From: Malus domestica
Lineage: Eukaryota > Streptophyta > Magnoliopsida > Rosales > Rosaceae
Direction of reading: 5' to 3'
Length of the DNA stretch: 64,000 nt
NCBI RefSeq assembly: GCF_042453785.1
Contig: NC_091661.1
Coordinates: 26,713,501-26,777,500 of the forward strand
Shown here: positions 57,358 through 64,000 of the stretch, piece by piece
Position numbering within the stretch: the stretch's first letter is position 1
Layout: every line of letters begins with the position of its first letter
Notes under the pieces: generated by a model
Told to the model about the DNA's origin: nothing
Database searches by the model: none
The model's input: the letters and a program-made list of their open reading frames with translations, nothing else
Position numbers and translations under genes: made by a program

Positions 57358-57982
57358 CAACGATGATGGAAAATTGTCGATCTTCTCCTCCAACAACGAG
57401 GATATAATCGTCGAGATACTTTCATGGCTACCGGTCATATGTCTCCTGCGATTCCGTTGTGTATGCAAGTCATGGGGCGCCTTAATCTCCACTCCCCATT
57501 TCTTCGACAAGCACCGACCATGTACCAACGACAACGACAACAACAAGAATGTCCTGATTCTCTTCAACCGCTCCCCTAGACGTGCCGATTACTGGGAATC
57601 ACACGATTCACTCCCTTCTCGATTTCCCCAACTCACTGACTACCAATCACTGAAGAATAAGAAGAATGTTGCTGCCTCCGCCTCCGCCGCTACAGCAGCA
57701 TCATTAAGCAGACGTAGAAACCTTGAAGATGAATTTCCAGATGATACTAGTGTCCGCGATTCATCCCTTGCGGGTTCTTGCAATGGCCTCATTTGCCTAC
57801 TAGGTAAATATGAAGGAGTCTGTGAACTTCGTGACATGTTTATAAAATGGTATGGAAACAATAGACTTCTCTTGTGGAACCCTAGTACTAGAAAAGCCCG
57901 AAAGTTACCGGACATCGACTCTTTTCGTTTCGGCCCAATTTATTATAGATTCGGCTATGATTCCACCACTCAAGACTACAAG

Positions 57983-60693
57983 TGTATTTCATAATTTAAA
58001 TTCGTATTTCGCGATTACGTTATCTTTATTTGTAAATTTTAATTCCACTAATTATAAGTTTAGTATTTGATTAGTTATTGAGTTGGAAGTTTCATGAACA
58101 ATCTTTATCTTTCGTTGAAATTTCGAAGTTACAACTAGTGTTTTTAAATAAATCTTGAACCCATGAACGCATAAGCGAAAAGCGTTTGCGAGTCCGAATT
58201 ATAATGGTATAGTTACAGACGTTTGAATTGGTGAAACTATAGATTGTGGGAATTATTTTAATTTCCACTTATGGGTAAAAGGCCCAAACCCTCTTTGGAT
58301 TAATGGACCGGCTATTATAAGTGGAATTTGGCAATTTAGGTGGTGGAAAAAAAAAAGGTTAGGCAGCAGCCACTAAAAAGGGGACCCATCAGATTTTTTT
58401 TTTTTTAAAGGATGAGAAAGGACCAATAGGAGGAAAGAGAGGTTGACATTTTCTTTTCCCATTTGGTGAACCCGTGTACACTACCAACCCCTTTTTATTT
58501 TCAAACCAACCAATTTTAGGCCAATTCCTACCATTTCTCTTCTGATTTTTCCTATCTACTCCACTTGCAACTTGCTCAACTACCTTCCTCCTTCCCTCTC
58601 TACCAAAAATCAAGGGTTTTAAGGTCTATTTCATGAAGAATTCCATAGGAGAACCCGGGGGTTCTCGACGACGAATTGTCATTCCGAAGAGTATCACAAT
58701 TCACCATCACCCTTGATCAACTTCCCTTGGACCCAGGAACAATACCCAACTGGTGGTTGGGGCGTTGGAACACCAGGGAAGCCGAATTGAAGAACACCCA
58801 CCTTAGGGTTTCGTTGGGTGCGAGCCAATTTGAGGACCTTCTTGGCCAAATTGGACTCGGCCACATGTATAAAGTTTACTCTACTTGTTGAAATCTTCAT
58901 TCTTGTAAAATTTGAGAATTTTTGGAGAAAGTCAAATTTTTCGGTGTGTGACATTCGATTTATGAAAATGTTGTTGGTTGAGTATTTTATCGATAAGGTT
59001 CGCCCTTGATTATTCTAACCATTTGACGAACTTACCATTGAATTGAGACAAGATTTTAATATGCTATGGTAGATATTGTTTAAGGACCTTAGGGATTTAC
59101 TAGTGAAAATCTAATGATTGGATCTTACGGAACAAGTGACGTAAGATCATGAACCCTACCTTAGAAGATGGTTCGATTCCTCATTAAATGTTTGTTGTGG
59201 GAGACATATGAGAATTTTTTAGAATGTGAATTATCGAAGGAAATCTAAATGTGGATTTGTGCTTTGTTAGGCAGTGATAGGACGTGATGCCTTGACTATC
59301 GTGCTAGGGTACATTAGCGCAAACTCCAGGTGAATGACTTTAATATATGTGATATTGGTAATTACCAGGTTGTCATAATTATGATCCTATGTGGATATGA
59401 ATTGGTTCTATGAATATGTTCTATTGAATTGTTATTCCAATACGTCGACATCAATTTATGTTTATGAAATGGGGTGTGGCGTGTATATTTGAAATGGGGT
59501 GTGGCGTGTATATTTGAAATGTGGGTTGATGTGTATGGTTGGCATGTTGAGATTAATGTGAGGACTAGTAATGGACTGTTAACCATTATGATGGGGATTT
59601 GTTGCTTCGATATGGTTTCACCTTCTGCTTCGGTGATTGGTTCTAAATTTAGTAATTGTGCATAATCTTCCTTTGTCGAGTTTTTGTAAATTAAGAGCAT
59701 GTGCTTGTCTCATTTCTTTGAGCCGCCGTACATTCTGATTGTTGGTCTTCTGCGATTCCGTTGAGTCATGGTCTGGAATTGTTCCACTCGGATTCCGTTG
59801 AGAGATGGTTCAGAATCCCTTATATTCCGCGATTCCGTTGAGTGATGTTCCGGAATCGTATCTAAATTGGGTTTCATTTAGTTATTGTTATGTATTGTAT
59901 TTAGCGATTCCGTTGAGTGAGAGTCCGGAATCGTATCCACTTAGATTCCGTTGAGAGATGGTCCAGAATCCCTCATATTTCGCAATTCCGTGGAGTGATG
60001 GTCCGGGATCGTACTCACCTTAGGGTTTATTGAATTTGAATTGAGATGGCTTCAAAGGTGTAGGCTTCAGCCAAACTGTGTCGCTCTAACTCTACTTTTC
60101 ATTGTGTTGTATGAGAAGATAGTTGTGAGATGTTGTGATTGGTTTCAGACGAACCGTTGGATGTCTGGGTGACTCCTTCGGGGTTTGATTTCTTATGAAT
60201 GATTTATATTCAAGATATGTAAATTGTGTTTGATGGTTGGCATTAGCATTATTCTCACATACTTGATATTATTGTCACTCTCATAAGCTTTGCAACTTAT
60301 CCAGGTTGTTGTTTGCCTGGTGCACCATTCCGATGGTGTAGGCACTGATCGTACATGTGACAAGTTTGAGTAGACTCCGAGAAGTTTGTAGGTGGGGGGT
60401 AGCAGTGCAGTTATCAGGGACTTGGAGCATTAAGTTACCCTTGATTCACTCTTGTACTTTATCTTTTGGGACTTTCTTTTGAGCACCTCATACTTGTTCT
60501 TAGTAAAGCAAAGATTATGCTTCTTTTTTGGATGTAAATATTTGTAAATATTTTGTGGAGAACTTATCCACCTTCACATTATTTTGGATTATCAGTTAAA
60601 GTATTTCATTCCGTAACTTATACCGTATTCAACGAACGTTAATTTCCTTATCACGTGCCGATTCTCAACGTATGTTGGAATCAGGGCGTGACA
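57983..60693. mobile_element. Solo LTR, probably Ty3/gypsy, in the F-box gene
   Basis: The insert starts TGTATTTCATAA and ends GGAATCAGGGCGTGACA, with ACAAG on both sides (57978-57982 and 60694-60698). Removing it and one ACAAG rejoins the F-box frame exactly (GACTACAAG/GTCCGT). At 2711 bp with no internal coding domain and no repeated end, it is a solo LTR. Length and the TGTTGGAATC.GGGCGTGACA end suit the large gypsy LTRs of plants. The orientation is not certain. Confidence 0.88.
59740..60010. repeat. Imperfect repeats of GATTCCGTTGAG in the solo LTR
   Basis: GATTCCGTTGAGTGATG.TCCGGAATCG and close variants occur about six times, alternating with GATTCCGTTGAGAGATGGT. Each unit is a near-inverted repeat (GATTCCG and CGGAATC), so each can form a small hairpin. 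Confidence 0.82.
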
Positions 60694-61307
60694 ACAAGGT
60701 CCGTTTGGGTTGTAGGAATTTGGTTGCAATCTTTGCACTCAAAACAGGTTCATGGAAGATGCTTGAGACTGCCTCGGTAGAAATTGATAGGCGAGGGTGC
60801 TTTTTGAATGGAGCTCTACATTGGGATCAGTTCACATCACATCGGGATGGGGAACAAGAATCTGTTGCTTTGATTTCGCACAGGAGAAATTTCATTCGTT
60901 GTCCTTTGTTAGGTATAAACCATTAACATCGAGCCAGGGGAGGGGACTGGGAACTATTGGAAATCGTCTCTCCTTTTACAATTCCCGCTTTAAGCATGCA
61001 GATCATCATGCGTTGGAGGACGGCCTTACCATATGGGTGATGATGGAATATGATTTTCGCTCCAGATGTGAAGTGGTTGATGCCTATATACCATATGGAA
61101 GATGATGGTACAGTTCTGATGCGGTCGAGTCAAGGTGACTTTATATTATATATACCTAAGGAAGAGGAAGAGGAAGAAGACACATGCATGATTGCGCTCG
61201 ACAATCCTGGTATTCCTAGTAATCCTTATTTTGGAGAACCAGATCTGACCTTAGAAGCGGTTATGTACGTGGAAACTTTGGTTTCACCGGTGACTGGTGA
61301 CGGCTAG

Positions 61308-62900
61308 CTCATGCATTTGATTTCAAACATACCAAAAATGTATTGCGAGCCTTGCCTTTCCTTTGCTCATTTTATTAACGTAACAATGTGAATGTGACGT
61401 AATTGTCATACAAATTAAGATATTGTGGAGGGTTGTAGTTTGTACTGAAGTTGATTTGTACTGAATTTTTGCAGGAGCAGGATGCTGAAGATGATGAAGA
61501 TCAAGACTTGAGCCTAAACCATTTCTCTGTTTGCTCTGCTGTGTTGCTAACTGCGGATGCAATTTCTCAATAAGTTTTGAACATCAAGACAATATTGAAA
61601 AAAATAATAATTTGGAAGCACTAGTTCCTTTTATCTTTTGTATCACTCTCTCATACTTGTTCTACATCACTGAAAACTTAAGAATTATTCGTCTGCACTG
61701 AATTTGCGTCTGATGATCCAACTGTATCTTCAAAAGCTTCCACGGCGATGGTCATGTCATCATCGATATTAGATTGCTCTACCTCTGCCGTAACTTCATC
61801 CCTATCGCCGCCTACCATAAGTTCCACCCCATTTTGCACTAGTGAATCAGAGTCAATTTTAGCTTCTTCAATTGCTTTGTCTGGTTCAACTGAATTTCGC
61901 ACCGTGAATTGTGGATATGGATCCCTTGAGACTGGCAGCATAGATGTCGCTAATAGATTCTGCGAGCAAGAAATGCTAGTTGTAATGCTACGAATAAAAA
62001 GTTTTAAGAAAACTAATATGCAAGTTGTAGCTGTTAAACACTTCAATATTAGTTAAATTAAGGCGGCAAGGATTAACTTAAAGAAGCAATTTGATCAGGC
62101 GCATGAGAATACCTTCATCCAACCTCTTCACCAGCTCGAGATAGATTTCTCGTAACAATTAATGTAAGGTGCCTAATTTCCCTTTGTTTGCACAACCGGA
62201 GATATATTTCCTCGACCAAAACCATTACCGACCAAAGGTTAGTCCACCTCTCTACTAACATTTGAAACTTGAAAGTTCTTGATGTGCTCGGCATCTAATA
62301 TTTGAAAATTCTTGAAGCAGGAACTTGGAGGTGGGATTCGAGCAACCATCCAAGTTGTCGTAGCTAAAGCAAGGGCCAAGGTGAACACTGCTCAGATGCC
62401 AAAGTTGGCACCCCAATTTGTCGCAAGAAAATATGGAGGAACTGTGGGATATCCAACATTGGCAAAATGCTATTTATCAAATCAATCAGTAAATTATCTA
62501 TGAATTAGCAAACGCCAATGTATCCTACAATCCAAAAGAGGCAAATGCCAATGTATGTTTTACCTCAGTGGAAAAGGGTTGCAGTTTGGGGGTTAGGTTT
62601 CTTCGAGCTAGAGATTGAGCGGTGGATTTTCGAAGAAACGTTCAAATGATGATTGGGTTGGAGAAAATAACTCATTTATATACGAGGGCAATTAAGTCAT
62701 TTCATATTTTAGAAAAATTATATTTTGATCCCCAAGGTTAAGAAATCTTGTGCATATCGTATGCATGTTTTGTGCGTATTCTAAAAATGCTATTTTGGTC
62801 TCAAGATTAACAAAATGGGTAATTTCGGGTAATTTCTGGTAATTTCTTTGTATTAAATCAAACACTTTTTTATCCATCACAGCTAAGTAACCATATCAGT
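61308..62900. other. Region after the F-box gene, possible unrecognised transcription unit
   Basis: A minus-strand frame at 61961-61678, preceded by an acceptor-like TTCTTGCTCGCAG, is acidic and serine-rich (EVEQSNIDDDMTIAVEAFED) and could be a last exon. 62590-62670 on the same strand looks like a leader with a donor-like GAG/GTAAAA. At 62318-62505 a plus-strand stretch reads LGGGIRATIQVVVAKARAKV. I cannot join these into a gene or name a family. Confidence 0.25.
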
Positions 62901-64000
62901 TGCCCCTCTCAACTTCCTCTCTCTTCCACGATTTTCTCCAAATAAAATACTTTTAGTAACGAAATAGTTAACTAGAAACAGTCACTAAAAATATGAGCAA
63001 CCTATTTAACAACCAAAAATCATTTGAAGGTCGTCTAAAAATCTTTAACGACCATTTTATATTTTCTCTTTTTATAAATTTAATTTTCAAAATTTTAATA
63101 TAGTACAATTGCTAGTATTAATAAACCAAACATTCATTCCCATTTGTAAAAGTCTCATGTATGACACGACCTTTACTTTAACAATTTTAAGAACAGAAGC
63201 AATCGATATCCTCCCAAACTCCCCCACGTTCATAAATCATATAATATTGTCACTTTACTGATGAGTGAATAATATACCGAGAGAGAAACATTCGCAATGG
63301 TCGGTTGGTCGACACACTTTGAATCTTTGACATGCAATGCACCCGAAGCCACCATGACTCACTGTCACATGCTTTTTCACTCCACTCAAACACACATCAA
63401 ATCCATCCCCTATCGAACCGAACATAAACACCCAAATCTTTGACCCGTCTGTTTACTGCTTCAGTTTGCTTTGACAAAGCCTGATAAACACCCAGTTGCC
63501 AGTTGTTGTCACCTCCGAGCAAAAAAAGTGTGCGGCTCAGCTCAAGTGCTCTCAAGTAGAAAACCTCGTTTACGAGAAAGGGTTTGTAGCTCGGTTGGTT
63601 AACAAGAGCATACAAACTTGCATTCGAGTTCGTGAGTTTGATTTTTCCGCCTCGCAATACGGTTGTGTAAAGAAGAAGAAAAACAGAAATATAAAAGCCT
63701 CATTTTCTGTTCAATGCCTGGAGATCCATGCTGATTTGCTGGTGCGAAAATCTTAGGTAATTTTAGTTTGTAATCGGTTTGTGTAAATGCAAGCTCTACT
63801 TCATTCTCTTTGTTATTGGTTCCATTTTTTTTTTCCAGGATTCGATATTTTAAACTACTCTAATTCACGAGATAGAAATTCGAACTTAAGCCAAAGGAGA
63901 AAGACACCTTGCCTACTAACTGCTTAACCGATAGATTTAAAGTTATTTCCTTGAATTTCAAGCTTAAATTTTAATATTGTATTGGTGGGTTATAACTTAG
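62901..64000. other. Intergenic DNA with a tRNA-like SINE head
   Basis: 63577-63650 has a box-A-like TAGCTCGGTTGGTTAACAAG and a weak box B (GAGTTTGATTTTTCC), as in tRNA-derived SINE heads; no tRNA cloverleaf is evident. Otherwise nothing is recognised up to the window end. Confidence 0.4.

Larger units (their letters stand above)
57357..61307 (+). pseudogene. F-box protein gene, broken by two retroelements and frameshifts
   Basis: From about 57374 the plus frame encodes an F-box ([20 protein letters not shown], then [20 protein letters not shown]), a variable section, and the start of an F-box-associated domain (LAGSCNGLICLL, LLLWNPSTRKARKLPD, FGYDSTTQDYK). No in-frame ATG precedes it: the copia break at about 57357 removed the start. 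After DYK a 2.7-kb solo LTR intervenes; at 60699 the frame resumes VRLGCRNLVAIFALKTGSWK. Single-base breaks near 60865 and around 61085 shift it again before the C-terminal MRSSQGDFILYIPKEEEEEE and TGA at 61305. F-box proteins of this class recruit targets to SCF ubiquitin ligases. It lies in Rosaceae-like DNA but is closer to general FBA F-box proteins than to the pollen SFBB type. Confidence 0.88.

Noticed and set aside
57358-57567. N-terminal extension of the long minus-strand copia frame
   Set aside because: It is antisense to the F-box coding sequence and has no gag similarity; the frame is open by chance.
61678-62046. 122-residue minus-strand protein
   Set aside because: The first part spans a likely splice acceptor and the rest has no family; kept only as a possible exon.
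63577-63650. tRNA gene
   Set aside because: Box A is good but box B is poor and no acceptor stem or cloverleaf is apparent; a SINE head is more likely.

Overview
The window is plant nuclear DNA. It has spliced genes with GT-AG introns, AT-rich intergenic sequence dense in mobile elements, Au-type SINEs, a Cassandra TRIM with an embedded 5S domain, and HcrVf/Vf-like receptor-like proteins. The last group points to an apple or pear relative (Rosaceae, Maleae); this is inference from protein and repeat style, not from a database search.

Layout. 449-6712 (+) is a nine-exon gene for a TRF4/PAP-OAS1-type nucleotidyltransferase with SINE sequence in its introns. It converges on a 15-exon, apparently intact GH27 alpha-galactosidase gene at 7169-11384 (-). 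A small intronless gene at 14456-14761 (-) encodes an IDA-like (IDL) signalling-peptide precursor. From about 15949 to 32020 lies a direct tandem duplication of a leucine-rich-repeat receptor-like protein (RLP) locus. The proximal copy (20978-24528, -) is a pseudogene with frameshifts, a nonsense codon and a solo-LTR-like insertion. The distal copy (29116-31935, -) is an intact 939-residue RLP. Each unit gained its own insertions; the distal one holds a complete U2 snRNA-like sequence (27103-27303) with snRNA-type promoter elements. A second, wrecked U2 relative lies at 37790-38440, split by a 331-bp MITE with TTA target duplications.

32 to 47 kb is a mobile-element graveyard: a long-TIR Mutator-like element nested in a palindromic element, several MITEs, a hAT transposase remnant, a topoisomerase II gene fragment, and a non-autonomous LTR retrotransposon (41867-46282, target duplication TGCAC). 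That element lacks recognisable gag/pol but carries fragments of an RCC1-repeat gene and an ARM/U-box-like gene plus four consecutive tandem arrays. A complete Cassandra element (46429-47065, target duplication GTTTG) follows.

50764-57357 holds two Ty1/copia polyproteins facing each other as a palindrome with about 2.77-kb arms, nearly identical to each other. The outer end of the longer copy is fused to the 5' end of an F-box gene, which is itself split by a 2.7-kb solo LTR (57983-60693, target duplication ACAAG) and further frameshifted. The last 2.7 kb has no gene I can name.

There is no operon-like organisation. The host genes are unrelated, and the coherent story is recent locus duplication, gene decay and nested transposition. 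The most unusual structures are the copia palindrome, the U2 pair, the fragment-carrying retroelement and the inverted minisatellite at 18310-18690.
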